This document shows positions 30,106 to 38,518 of a DNA stretch of 43,184 nt, piece by piece. The notes below the pieces were generated by a model, which had not been told where the DNA came from, did no database searches, and was given only the letters and a program-made list of their open reading frames with translations. The stretch is from CAYOHY01 sp964403885. Its GTDB lineage: Bacteria > Actinomycetota > Coriobacteriia > Anaerosomatales > PHET01. The position numbers and the translations under genes were made by a program. Where the stretch lies: positions 1-43,184 of the forward strand of contig CAYOHY010000014.1 in NCBI GenBank assembly GCA_964403885.1. Reading direction: 5' to 3'. The stretch's first letter is position 1; each line of letters starts with the position of its first letter.

Positions 30106-30957
30106 CTAGCGCTTCCGTTCGTCCGGTATCCCGAGAAGGCTGGGCTTGCGGAACTCCATGCATCCGCAGTCCTGGGCCACGTCGGCGTTGGCTATCGTCT
30201 CTAGAACGATTCGCGCTATGGTCTCCGATTCCTCGAAGAAGACCGCCTTGAGCTCGTCGTGCTCCCAGTCGCGCACGACTCCCTCGCCGTAGTTCACGAC
30301 GATGTAGATGCCGGCATAGCACGCGCCGATGTCGCGGGCGAGGAAGACCTCCGGTGCGAGCGACTGTCCGATCACGTCGCCGCCCAGACGCTTCATGTAG
30401 TCGACCTCGGCCACGCTCTCGAAACGAGGGCCGTCGGTGACCAGGTAGCTTCCGCGCTTGAACACGCGGCTGAAGTGCTCGGAGGCGCCGGAATACAGGT
30501 GCGATGACAGTTCGGGGCAGATGGGCCTGCGCATGATGAGGAGGTGATCTCCTCGGACGTAGATGTCTTGCTTCATGCTCAGGTCGATGAAGTCGTTGGG
30601 GATCATGATGTCGCGCGGGTCGAGCAGGTGATTGAGGCTGCCCACGCCGCCGTCGGCGAGCACCTTGCGGACTCCCGCCTCGTGAAAGACCCAAAACGTC
30701 TGCAGCGACGCGTCCGCGCGCTTCACGCCGCGCCGCCAGCCGTGCATCTTGACGGCGAGTGCCTCACGCGGCCCACGCGTCCCCTCCACGCGGAAGTGCG
30801 TGAAGGCGGGGGAGCGGCCAAAGGGCGTGTCGAACACCAGGTTCTCGCCGATGACGGTCACCCGATCGTCGCCAAGCGCTGCGGGAAAGTCGAAGCTGAG
30901 TGAACCGGAGCCGCCGCAGATACCAAACTGCGCGCGGGGGACTGAAGTCGCGGTCAT
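30106..30957 (-). CDS. MTAP/PNP-family nucleoside phosphorylase with 6-oxopurine-type active site
   Basis: A 283-residue member of the trimeric purine-nucleoside phosphorylase/MTA phosphorylase family. FGICGGSGS (phosphate loop, 12-19), DTPFGRSPAF, VLADGGVGSLNHLLDPRDI and IPNDFIDLS follow the MTAP order. The usual RHGxxHxxxP substrate motif is altered to KMHGWRRGVK. The base-contact segment, TDYD in adenine-specific MTAPs, is VVNYGEG here with Asn222, as in enzymes for 6-oxopurines (hypoxanthine). That fits a substrate deaminated by the enzyme encoded 3 bases downstream: methylthioinosine or futalosine. AGGAGG lies 8 bases before the ATG. Cysteine-rich CGCMEF near the C-terminus is of unknown meaning. 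Confidence 0.86.
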   Translation of the reverse strand: MTATSVPRAQFGICGGSGSLSFDFPAALGDDRVTVIGENLVFDTPFGRSPAFTHFRVEGTRGPREALAVKMHGWRRGVKRADASLQTFWVFHEAGVRKVLADGGVGSLNHLLDPRDIMIPNDFIDLSMKQDIYVRGDHLLIMRRPICPELSSHLYSGASEHFSRVFKRGSYLVTDGPRFESVAEVDYMKRLGGDVIGQSLAPEVFLARDIGACYAGIYIVVNYGEGVVRDWEHDELKAVFFEESETIARIVLETIANADVAQDCGCMEFRKPSLLGIPDERKR

Positions 30958-31036
30958 GGGGCATTCCTCCTCGTCAGTAGAGGGTACCCGAGGGGGGTGC
31001 GGGTGTCATGGGCGGCGGGTGGCCGCGTTGGAGCAG

Positions 31037-31086
31037 TCTCACCGGGCTCTCATCGTTCGCTCACGTGCCGAGGGCAGGTACCTATC
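31037..31086 (+). promoter_or_regulatory. Second promoter with three 11-bp direct repeats (OmpR/PhoB-type box)
   Basis: TCTCACC at 31037, TCTCATC at 31048 and GCTCACG at 31059 are spaced exactly 11 bp. A TACCTAT -10 region (from 31079) starts about 10 bp after the third unit. This repeats the architecture at 8980-9030. The downstream gene starts at 31132. Confidence 0.58.
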
Positions 31087-31131
31087 AGCTCGTCGGCAGA
31101 GGGTCGGCGAACAGCAAGGGAGGTGACGGCC

Positions 31132-31440
31132 ATGATCAGCGATCGTAGCGTGCTGACCTTGGTGATCGTGGCCTCGTTGATCCTGTCTCTCGGCTTCGCA
31201 GCGCTCGCGTTCGCTTCGCCTGGTGAGACCGGTTCCTACAAGGCGACGACGGTGCAGTCGGTCGAGGTGGGCAGCCACTCGTCAGAGGGTGGGTCTGTCG
31301 CGGCTGAGACGAGTGTGCCTGATGACTCCGCCGATGCGGCCAGCGTCGGCGATGAGAGCGTTGACTCGAATGAAGACTCGCACGAAGTGGTTTCGCCGGA
31401 CGTGTCCGACAGGGAGACCGAGGACGCCGTCCACGAATGA
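31132..31440 (+). CDS. Small membrane-anchored or secreted acidic protein
   Basis: Not recognised. The 102-residue protein has an N-terminal hydrophobic segment (about residues 8-28, LTLVIVASLILSLGFAALAF, then ASP) that is either a cleaved signal or an anchor. A Ser/Asp/Glu/Val-rich, highly acidic, probably disordered exterior part follows (DDSADAASVGDESVDSNEDS). There are no cysteines. GGGAGG precedes the ATG at 31132 by 8 bases. It is monocistronic with a strong terminator. It shares its promoter type, three 11-bp direct repeats, with the secreted CXXCH protein at 9106, so the two are candidates for one regulon. Confidence 0.75.
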   Translation: MISDRSVLTLVIVASLILSLGFAALAFASPGETGSYKATTVQSVEVGSHSSEGGSVAAETSVPDDSADAASVGDESVDSNEDSHEVVSPDVSDRETEDAVHE

Positions 31441-31482
31441 TGCGGGGCTGCCGGGCCTCGTGATCACCGCTTCTGTCTTGCA

Positions 31483-31516
31483 GCGCAGGGCGCCTGACGA
31501 TTCAGGCGCCCTGCGC
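31483..31516 (+). terminator. Strong terminator after the small acidic protein gene
   Basis: A 15-bp perfect stem, GCGCAGGGCGCCTGA (31483-31497) with 31502-31516, around a CGAT loop. Confidence 0.85.
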
Positions 31517-31581
31517 CACGTCAGGACACTGCTACGATGGGAGCCGACATCGCGTGGCACCTGAAGGGGGAGCGGGCACCG

Positions 31582-32940
31582 ATGAGTGTCGAGACGGACG
31601 CAGTGGCAGATCCGCGGTCGCCGGGTCGCCTCAAAGGCTTCACGGACTTCTTTCACGCCGAGACGGCCGGCGCGATCGTACTGCTCGTCGCCACCGTCGC
31701 AACGCTCATCCTGGCGAACACGCAGGCCTACTTCGCGATCGACCACTTCCTGCACACGGAGATCGGCGTCGTGTGGGGTGACTTCTCCTTCATCCAGTCG
31801 TTCAAGCACTGGGTCGACGACGGGTTGATGGCGCTGTTCTTCTTCGTCATCGGACTCGAGGTCAAGCGCGAGATCGTGGTTGGCGAGCTGTCCAGCTTCC
31901 GCAAGGCCCTCCTGCCCATCATGGCGGCGGTGGGCGGCATGCTCGCGCCCGCGATCATCTACCTGTCGGTGAACCCCGCCGGCGAGGCCAGCAGGGGCTG
32001 GGGCGTCCCCATGGCCACCGACATCGCTTTCGCGCTCGGCGTTCTCGCGGTGTTAGGGAGCAAGGCGCCAGCGGGTCTGAGGCTGTTTCTCACCGCGCTC
32101 GCCATCGCCGACGACATCGGCGCCATCCTCGTCATCGCGCTGTTCTACACAGCGGGCATCTCCACGCAGTGGCTGATCGTCGCCGCGGTGTTCCTCGGCC
32201 TGCTGGTACTGCTCAACCGCCTCGGGGTCGACTCGACGCTGCCGTACGCGGTGCTTGGTGTGTGCGTGTGGTTCGCGTTCCTGAACTCGGGTGTGCACGC
32301 GACGATCGCGGGCGTGCTCGTCGCGCTCACCATCCCCACGCGCGCACAGCTCGAGCCCATCAGCTACATCGAACTCGCCGAGGAGAAGCTGGCCCAGATC
32401 GCCGAGGCTGACGTCGCCGGCGCGCACGTGCTCGAGGACGACACGCAGCAGTCGGCGGCGTTCGAGCTGGGACGCGACAGTCGCCTGGTCGCGTCGCCGC
32501 TGCAGCGCATGGAGCACTCACTGCACCGGTTCACCACCTTCGTGGTGCTGCCGCTGTTCGCGTTCGCCAACGCCGGCCTGCGGTTCGTGGGCGCGGAGGC
32601 CTCGCCGTTCGAGATGATGCTGCAACCCGTCGCCGTCGGCGTCTTCCTTGGGCTGCTCGTCGGCAAGCCCTTGGGCATCTCGGTGATGACGTGGATCGCG
32701 GTTCGCACCGGCCTTGCCGAGCTGCCGGAAGGCGTTGGCTGGCGACACGTGGTGAGCGCGGGCGTCCTGGGCGGCATCGGCTTCACGATGTCGCTGTTCG
32801 TCGCGAACCTCGCCTTCAACGACCCCAGCCTGCTCGAGGAAGCCAAGCTGGCCGTGCTGGTCACCTCGGTCGTCGCGGGGCTGCTGGGCTATCTGGCGCT
32901 CACCATGCTCGCGCGTCGCAGAGACGCCGCGGCCGGCTAG
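31582..32940 (+). CDS. nhaA: Na+/H+ antiporter NhaA
   Basis: Inner-membrane sodium/proton antiporter of 452 residues with about 12 helices. LKGFTDFFHAETAGAIVLLVATVATLILAN-like start, MALFFFVIGLEVKREIVVGEL, GVPMATDIAFALGVLAVLG and the ion-binding Asp pair in LALAIADDIGAILVIALFY are diagnostic. GVLGGIGFTMSLFVANLAF is the penultimate family block. A cytoplasmic insertion between the ALTIPTRAQ and RFTTFVVLPLFAFANAGL segments carries about 65 charged residues, as in actinobacterial NhaA. AAGGGGGAG precedes the ATG at 31582; a longer in-frame start at 31537 lies too close to the terminator. Its stop overlaps the mqnC stop on the other strand (CTAG). It regulates pH and sodium, possibly supporting sodium-dependent uptake. 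Confidence 0.96.
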   Translation: MSVETDAVADPRSPGRLKGFTDFFHAETAGAIVLLVATVATLILANTQAYFAIDHFLHTEIGVVWGDFSFIQSFKHWVDDGLMALFFFVIGLEVKREIVVGELSSFRKALLPIMAAVGGMLAPAIIYLSVNPAGEASRGWGVPMATDIAFALGVLAVLGSKAPAGLRLFLTALAIADDIGAILVIALFYTAGISTQWLIVAAVFLGLLVLLNRLGVDSTLPYAVLGVCVWFAFLNSGVHATIAGVLVALTIPTRAQLEPISYIELAEEKLAQIAEADVAGAHVLEDDTQQSAAFELGRDSRLVASPLQRMEHSLHRFTTFVVLPLFAFANAGLRFVGAEASPFEMMLQPVAVGVFLGLLVGKPLGISVMTWIAVRTGLAELPEGVGWRHVVSAGVLGGIGFTMSLFVANLAFNDPSLLEEAKLAVLVTSVVAGLLGYLALTMLARRRDAAAG

Positions 32941-34070
32941 TCGAAGCGACGCACCTCACGGTAGAGGGTGTCTCTCTGCACCGGCGTGTAGCCCGCGTCG
33001 CGGATGAGCCGCACCAGCTCGTCGCGAGCCAGCATGAAGCGCGTGCCGGCAGCGGCGACCACGTTCTCTTCGATCATCGTCGAGCCCATGTCGTTGCTGC
33101 CGAAGGCGAGCGCGACCTGGCCCACCTTGCCGCCCTGCGTGACCCAGCTCGCCTGCACGTTGCGCACCGAATCGAGGAACAGCCGAGACACGGCGAGTGT
33201 GCGCAGGTACTCCCAGCCGCTCGCGGCGGTCATCGGGAGACCGCTTGCGGCACCCTCGTCCTCGGCGAGCTCGGTGTTGCCGGGCTGGAAGCTCCAGGGG
33301 ATGAACGCGCGGAACCCCACGTGGCCGGCGGCGACGGCTTCGTCTTGGACGTCGCGCACGCGCTGGAGGTGCTCGACGCGCTCGGCAAGCGTCTCGACGC
33401 TGCCGAACATCATCGTGGCGGTGGTGGAGATGTCGAGCTTGTGTGCCTCGCGCATGACGTCGAGCCACTGGTCGCTCGTGGCCTTCTTGGGGCTCACGTG
33501 GCTGCGCACGCGGTCGACCAGGATCTCTGCGCCGCCGCCGGGCAGTGAGTCGAGCCCGGCATCGCGCAGGCGCGTGAGCACCTCACGCGTCGAGATCCCT
33601 GAGAGCTTGGCGATGTGGAAGATCTCCGGCGGGCCAAAGCCGTGCACGTGGATCGTCGGATGGTCCGCCTTGATCTGGGAGAGCATCGTCTCGTACCACT
33701 CGATGCCCAGGTCGGGGTGCATGCCGCCCTGCAGCAGGATGGCGGTACCGTCGAGCGCGATGGTCTCGGCGACCTTCTCGGCGAGCTGTTCGCGCGTGAG
33801 GACGTAGGCGTTTCCGGCATCGGCGCTCGTGTAGAAGGCACAGAAGCGGCAGCCCGAGACGCACACGTTGGTGTAGTTGACGTTGCGGTCGACGATGAAC
33901 GTGACCTCGCCGCCGGGAACCAAGCGCGAGCGCATCGCGGTCGCGGCGGCGCCTAGGTCGAGCAGGTCGGCGTTCTCAAGCAGGAACACGGCCTCATCCG
34001 AGGTGAGCCGGTGTTCGCCGGAAGCCGCCCGGAAGGCGAGCTCGCGGGCGGAGGTGCGAGGGTTCGTCAC
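32937..34070 (-). CDS. mqnC: Cyclic dehypoxanthine futalosine synthase MqnC
   Basis: Radical SAM enzyme of the futalosine menaquinone pathway that cyclises dehypoxanthine futalosine, 377 residues, cytoplasmic. The cluster motif is CVSGCRFC (Cys70, Cys74, Cys77) within NYTNVCVSGCRFCAFY, the MqnC form. GGMHPDLGIEWYETML, HGFGPPEIFHIA, GLDSLPGGGAEILVDRVR and WSFQPGNTEL follow in family order. The GTG at 34070 overlaps the mqnA stop (GTGA) with GGAG upstream, so translation is coupled. It is the last gene of mqnE-mqnA-mqnC. mqnB and mqnD are not in the window. Confidence 0.96.
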   Translation of the reverse strand: MTNPRTSARELAFRAASGEHRLTSDEAVFLLENADLLDLGAAATAMRSRLVPGGEVTFIVDRNVNYTNVCVSGCRFCAFYTSADAGNAYVLTREQLAEKVAETIALDGTAILLQGGMHPDLGIEWYETMLSQIKADHPTIHVHGFGPPEIFHIAKLSGISTREVLTRLRDAGLDSLPGGGAEILVDRVRSHVSPKKATSDQWLDVMREAHKLDISTTATMMFGSVETLAERVEHLQRVRDVQDEAVAAGHVGFRAFIPWSFQPGNTELAEDEGAASGLPMTAASGWEYLRTLAVSRLFLDSVRNVQASWVTQGGKVGQVALAFGSNDMGSTMIEENVVAAAGTRFMLARDELVRLIRDAGYTPVQRDTLYREVRRFD

Positions 34071-34903
34071 GAGGTCTCCCCGAAGACGGTGATGTCAGGA
34101 ACGGCGTCGAGCTGCCCGATGGCCGCGGCCTCGGTGAGATAGCGACGCAGCCCGTCTCGGTAGCGCGGCTCGAAACGGAACTGCAGCGCATCGAAGTAGC
34201 TGCGGAACTTCTCGGGGCCAAACTGCTCCCAGCGCGCGGCATGCTCGGAGATCTCGTCGAGATGCGCCCGGCAGTAGGTGAGCGACGCGTTGAGGGCGTC
34301 AGAGACGGCCTGGGCGGATGCGGGCTGCTCGGCGGCCCACTCGCGACGCACGGCCCACACCGCGTAGACCATGGGCAGTCCGGTCCACTGGGTCCACTCG
34401 GAGCCCAGGTCGTAGACGTGGACACCGGCGGGCGGCTCCCAAAACGTCCGGAGCGCCTCATCGCCGATGAGCAGGGCCGCGTCGGCGTCGCGCAGCATCG
34501 CCGATACGTCGGGGGGCATCTCGGTGAACGTGGCCTCGACGCCCCAGCGCTTCGCGAGCAGCACGCGCGCGAGCACCTGCGAGGTGCGTGACGTGTTGGT
34601 GAGCGCCACGGTCATGCCGGAGAGCTCTTCTGCCGGCACCTTGGACAGCAGCAGGATCGACTGCACCTCGCCGTCGCTCGAGATCGCGATGTCGGGCAAC
34701 AGCTCGAGCTCGTCGGCGTGGCGCGCGTACTCGATCGCGGGGATCGGGGCCACGTCGAGGCGGCCGTCGACGATCATCGTGGCCAGGTCGGCCGGGTTCG
34801 CCCGCACGAGGTCGACGTCGAGCAAGACGTCGTTCTTCACCATGCCGTAGTAGAGCGGCAGGCAGTTGATGAACTGGATGTGTCCCAGGCGCGGGCGGCT
34901 CAT
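34067..34903 (-). CDS. mqnA: Chorismate dehydratase MqnA
   Basis: First enzyme of the futalosine pathway, converting chorismate to 3-enolpyruvyl-benzoate. The protein has 278 residues and a periplasmic-binding-protein-like fold without signal peptide. RLGHIQFINCLPLYYGM at the start, DVAPIPAIEYA, LLLSKVPAEELSGMTVALTN and TSRTSQVLARVLL, LLIGDEALRTF and YDLGSEWTQWTGLPMVYAVW are typical MqnA blocks. The ATG at 34903 lies 5 bases after the mqnE stop with AAGG upstream, and mqnC overlaps the end. Confidence 0.96.
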   Translation of the reverse strand: MSRPRLGHIQFINCLPLYYGMVKNDVLLDVDLVRANPADLATMIVDGRLDVAPIPAIEYARHADELELLPDIAISSDGEVQSILLLSKVPAEELSGMTVALTNTSRTSQVLARVLLAKRWGVEATFTEMPPDVSAMLRDADAALLIGDEALRTFWEPPAGVHVYDLGSEWTQWTGLPMVYAVWAVRREWAAEQPASAQAVSDALNASLTYCRAHLDEISEHAARWEQFGPEKFRSYFDALQFRFEPRYRDGLRRYLTEAAAIGQLDAVPDITVFGETS

Positions 34904-34908
34904 GTGGG

Positions 34909-36102
34909 TCAGCCCTTGGTGGCCACGGTGCCGCTGGCGACGCCCGCGCACGGCGGCGCGCCGATGGGGCCGGCGTGCCACGCGGGCTGCTGCGACTCCT
35001 CGGCGTAGGTGCGCACGATGCGGTAGAGCGTGTCGCGCTCCACCGGGACGCGGCCGGCCTCGGTGATCATGGCCACCAGGTCGTCCTTGCTGAGCGCCTC
35101 CGGCGTGGTGGCGCCTGCCATGTGCGTGATGCGCTCCTCGACCACGGTGCCGTCGATGTCGTCCACGCCAAACGCCGTCGCGATCTGAGCGATCTTGAGG
35201 CCCACCATGATCCAGAACGCCTTGATGTGCGGGATGTTGTCGAGCATCAGGCGCGCGATCGCGAGCGTCTTGAGATCGTCGAAGCCCGTGGTCGCGGGCA
35301 GGTCCTCGAGCTCGGTGTTGGCCGGGTGGAACGCGAGCGGGATGAAGGCGAGGAAGCCGCCGGTCCTGTCCTGCTGCTCGCGCAGGCTGATCAGGTGGTC
35401 GATGCGCTCCTCGCGGGTCTCGATGTGTCCGTAGAGCATGGTGCAGTTGGTGGCGATGCCCAGCTGGTGTGCCTCGCCGTGGATGCGCAGCCACACGTCG
35501 GACTTGGTCTTCTTGTCCCACGCGGCGATGCGGGTGCGGTCGCTGAAGATCTCGGCGCCACCACCCGGCAGGGCGTCGAGGCCCGCGTCCTTGAGGTCGG
35601 CGAGCACCTCGGCGGTCGACTTGCCGCTGATGATCGCCATGTGCTCGATCTCGACGGCGGTGAACGCCTGCACGATGACGTGGTCGGGCACCGCCGCACG
35701 CGTGCGGCGCACCATGTCGAGGTAGAAGTCGTAGTCCCAGTCCGGGTGCAGACCGCTCACGATGTGGATCTCGTAGGCGCCGTCAGCCGCGCCCTCGGCG
35801 GCCGCCTCGGCCACCGTGTCGAGGGTCATCTCGTAGGCGCCCTCTTCGTCCTTGTTGCGGGCGAACGCGCAGAACTTGCAGCGGTTGCGGCAGATGTTGG
35901 TGGGGTTGATGTGGCGGTTGACCATGAAGTAGACGCGGTCGCCGTTGATGCGGCGACGAGCGAAGTCAGCGAGCTGCCCAATGCCGATGAGGTCGTTGCT
36001 CTGGTAGAGCGCGATGCCGTCTTCTCGGCTGAGGCGCTCCCCGGCGGCCACCTTGGCTGCGATGGACTCAAGGGAGGGGTCGGTGAGGTGGAAGGTGTTC
36101 AA
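34909..36102 (-). CDS. mqnE: Aminofutalosine synthase MqnE
   Basis: Radical SAM enzyme that adds the adenosyl radical to 3-enolpyruvyl-benzoate to make 6-amino-6-deoxyfutalosine, 397 residues. The motif NPTNICRNRCKFCAFAR holds the cluster cysteines (Cys71, Cys75, Cys78). HIVSGLHPDWDYDFYLD, GLDALPGGGAEIFSDRTR and IPLAFHPANTELE mark the MqnE subgroup. The start is a TTG at 36102, chosen because AGGAG lies 6 bases upstream and the protein then begins as in homologues (NTFHLTDPSLESIAAKV). It is the first gene of the operon. About 20 residues at the C-terminus (GPIGAPPCAGVASGTVATKG) extend beyond the conserved part. Confidence 0.96.
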   Translation of the reverse strand: MNTFHLTDPSLESIAAKVAAGERLSREDGIALYQSNDLIGIGQLADFARRRINGDRVYFMVNRHINPTNICRNRCKFCAFARNKDEEGAYEMTLDTVAEAAAEGAADGAYEIHIVSGLHPDWDYDFYLDMVRRTRAAVPDHVIVQAFTAVEIEHMAIISGKSTAEVLADLKDAGLDALPGGGAEIFSDRTRIAAWDKKTKSDVWLRIHGEAHQLGIATNCTMLYGHIETREERIDHLISLREQQDRTGGFLAFIPLAFHPANTELEDLPATTGFDDLKTLAIARLMLDNIPHIKAFWIMVGLKIAQIATAFGVDDIDGTVVEERITHMAGATTPEALSKDDLVAMITEAGRVPVERDTLYRIVRTYAEESQQPAWHAGPIGAPPCAGVASGTVATKG

Positions 36103-36242
36103 GGCGCACTCCTGTACATGGTGGTGGAGCGAATAGAGCGAGGTGCGGCCCTAGATGGGTCAACCATCCGATTCTACGCCGTGTGCCAAGCGGGGCGCCA
36201 CTTCGAGGCGCACGAACGGGCTCGACGGCATTATCAAGCGAA

Positions 36243-36272
36243 TTGAAGGACGCTATAGGCTAAAGTTATACT
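36243..36272 (+). promoter_or_regulatory. Promoter of the betaine/choline-type ABC operon
   Basis: TTGAAG (36243-36248) and TATACT (36267-36272) with an 18-base spacer, in a locally AT-rich stretch. The predicted leader is about 95 bases. Confidence 0.6.
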
Positions 36273-36374
36273 GTGCCCGTCGGCAGCGAAGTCGCGCCGT
36301 TGGGGAACACATCAGGCGTATGGAGTGGCGGACCGTCTCGACACCGCGCGGCCGCCCGGACCCAGGAGGAAGAT

Positions 36375-37358
36375 ATGCGAAAGAACTGGAAGGGCGCGGC
36401 AGCGGTGTTTGCTGCGCTGGCCACCGTGATGCTGGTGGCGGCCTGTGCGCCCACCACCACGACCACCGAGCAGACCAGCTCCACCCCCGAGCCCACCAAG
36501 GGCCCCATCACCGTGGGCTCCAAGATCGACACCGAGGGAGAGCTCCTCGCGACCATGATCGAGCTCGCACTCAAGGACAAGGGCTTCGAGGTCGTCGACA
36601 AGTCGCAGACGGGTACCACCGACGTCGTACGCAAGGCGCTGCTCGCCGGTGACATCGACATGTATCCCGAGTACACCGGCAGCGGCCTGATCTTCTTCGA
36701 GGGCGACCCCGCGGCAACGCCTGCGGCGTTCAAGAACCCGGAGCAGGGCTACGCCACCGTGAAGAAGCTCGACCTTGAGAAGAACCAGATCGTGTGGCTC
36801 GACCCGGCCAAGGCCAACAACACCTGGCTGCTCGCGGTCAAGAAGGACTTCGCCGAGAAGAACAACATCAAGACGATGACCGACTTCGCGGCCTACGTGA
36901 ACAAGGGCGGCACCGTCAAGATGGCGGGCTCCGACGAGTTCTTCAACAACGCCGATGCCTTCCCCGCGTTCAAGTCGACCTACGGGTTCGATCTCAAGAG
37001 CAACCAGGTCGTCGTCTTCTCGGGCGGCAACACCGCGCAGACCGAGAAGGCAGTGGCCGAGGGCACCGACGGCGTGAACGTGGGCATGGCCTACGGCACC
37101 GATGGTGCGCTCGCCGAGCTCGGCCTGTACGTGCTCGAGGACGACAAGGGCGCTCAGCTGGTCTACTGGCCCACGCCCATCATCCGCAAGGCCACGCTCG
37201 ACAAGTACCCCGAGATCAAGGACATCTTGTACCCGGTGTTCAACTCGCTCACCATCACCAAGCTCCAGGAGCTCAACGGACGCGTCCAGGTCAACGGCGA
37301 GTCTGCCGAGAAGGTCGCGGGTGACTATCTCAAGGCCGGCGGCTGGATCGCCAAGTAG
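36375..37358 (+). CDS. Glycine betaine/choline-type ABC substrate-binding lipoprotein (OpuAC/YehZ-like)
   Basis: Substrate-binding lipoprotein of 327 residues for a compatible-solute ABC importer. Lipobox MLVAAC with Cys24, a Thr-rich linker, then ITVGSKIDTEGELLATMIEL, the usual OpuAC start. VRKALLAGDIDMYPEYTGSG is the family's diagnostic central block, and YWPTPIIRKATLDKYPEIKD and ELNGRVQVNGESAEKVAGDYL close the fold. A CAGGAGGA ribosome site lies 4 bases from the ATG. It is followed by a strong hairpin and the permease gene. The system type (binding protein, permease, ATPase, permease) resembles YehZYXW/OpuC. The exact ligand (glycine betaine, choline, carnitine) is unknown. Confidence 0.93.
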   Translation: MRKNWKGAAAVFAALATVMLVAACAPTTTTTEQTSSTPEPTKGPITVGSKIDTEGELLATMIELALKDKGFEVVDKSQTGTTDVVRKALLAGDIDMYPEYTGSGLIFFEGDPAATPAAFKNPEQGYATVKKLDLEKNQIVWLDPAKANNTWLLAVKKDFAEKNNIKTMTDFAAYVNKGGTVKMAGSDEFFNNADAFPAFKSTYGFDLKSNQVVVFSGGNTAQTEKAVAEGTDGVNVGMAYGTDGALAELGLYVLEDDKGAQLVYWPTPIIRKATLDKYPEIKDILYPVFNSLTITKLQELNGRVQVNGESAEKVAGDYLKAGGWIAK

Positions 37359-37374
37359 GTCACGAGGTGACCGT

Positions 37375-37404
37375 GCAGCCCCCGGCGTGTTCGCCGGGGG
37401 CTGC
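37375..37404 (+). terminator. Intercistronic hairpin between binding-protein and permease genes
   Basis: A 13-bp perfect stem, GCAGCCCCCGGCG (37375-37387) with 37392-37404, and a TGTT loop, 21 bases before the permease ATG. Partial termination or mRNA protection is likely, as at 23382-23413. Confidence 0.65.
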
Positions 37405-37424
37405 CGTGTAGAAAGGCACGATCG

Positions 37425-38518
37425 ATGGCGCGTGGCAGGGCGGTGCACCGCGTTGGTCTCGTGGCGGTTGCCATGGGATCGATCGGCACGTTCGTACTGA
37501 GCTTTGGCGAGATCAGCCCCAACAGAGTCGTCTCGGGCACCGTGTTGTCGGTCTTTGAGGCGTTGCCGTCGTGGGGCGTGACGCTACTGGCTGCAGGGTG
37601 GGTCGCGCTGCTTCTCGCGTCGCTCGTGCGAGGCGCTCGGCCTATGGCGCTGGTACGAGGTGCGCTCGCCGCCGCCATCATCGTGGCCATCGTGGCCCTC
37701 TCGGGCACGGCGGCCACCGCGGCGGTCGGGCAAGTGGGCGGATTCGCTCGCTACAGCATCGGGGGCGGCGCCTGGCTTGCCGCGTTCGCTGCCATGACGA
37801 TCATCGTCGCGGGGCGTCGCGAGGCGGGCGTGGCCAGTGCCGCGAGCTGGCTGGTCACCCTGGCGGCACCCGTGGGTATCGCGGCGCTCGCCCTCACCGG
37901 CAGGCTGTCCGACCTGGGCGTGGCGGTCGAGTACCGCAACGTCTCGTCGGAGTTCGGTCTGTGGGTGGCACAGCACTTCACCTATGCGGCGGTGGCGATG
38001 CTGATCGCGTCGCTCGTGGGTGTGTCGCTCGGCATCCTGGCTCATCGAGTCCCGCGTGCGGCCGGTCCCATATTCACCGTCACCAACGTGCTCCAGACCA
38101 TTCCGGGACTCGCGATGGTGGGAATCCTTGTGGTCCCGCTCGGCAGGCTCGCCGCGGCGTATCCAAAGCTTCGCGAGTTTGGTATCGGAGGCCTTGGGTG
38201 GGCGCCGGTAGTCGTGGCTCTCACGCTCTACGCGCTGCTCGCGGTGGTGCGCAACACCTATGCGGGGCTGCATGCCGTGCCGGCGGCGACCGTCGAGGCC
38301 GGACGAGGCATGGGGATGAGCGGGCGCCAGCTCGTCGGGCGCATCGAGCTGCCGCTCGCCGCGCCCATCGTGTTCACCGGGGTCCGGGTGGCCTCTCAGC
38401 AGACCATCGGCAACGCGACGCTTGGAGCGTTCGTCGCTGCCGGCACGTTGGGTGCGCCCATCTTCCTCGGCTTCGCCCAGCAGGCCGACGACCTCGTCTT
38501 GCTCGGTTCGATCGCGCT
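37425..38518 (+). CDS. Betaine/choline-type ABC permease, 3' end lost in assembly gap
   Basis: Integral membrane permease with at least 364 visible residues, YehY/YehW-like. The N-terminal 170 residues form several extra helices (VAMGSIGTFVLSFGEISPNR and onward). The conserved binding-protein-dependent permease domain then begins at HFTYAAVAMLIASLVGVSLG and includes TNVLQTIPGLAMVGILVVPL and the EAA-like coupling loop AATVEAGRGMGMSGRQLVGRIELPLA. The sequence runs into N at 38519 after VLLGSIAL, so the last 30-40 residues are missing. The frame stays open through the N run into the ATPase gene, but that is an artefact of the gap. An AAAGG ribosome site precedes the ATG. Confidence 0.92.
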
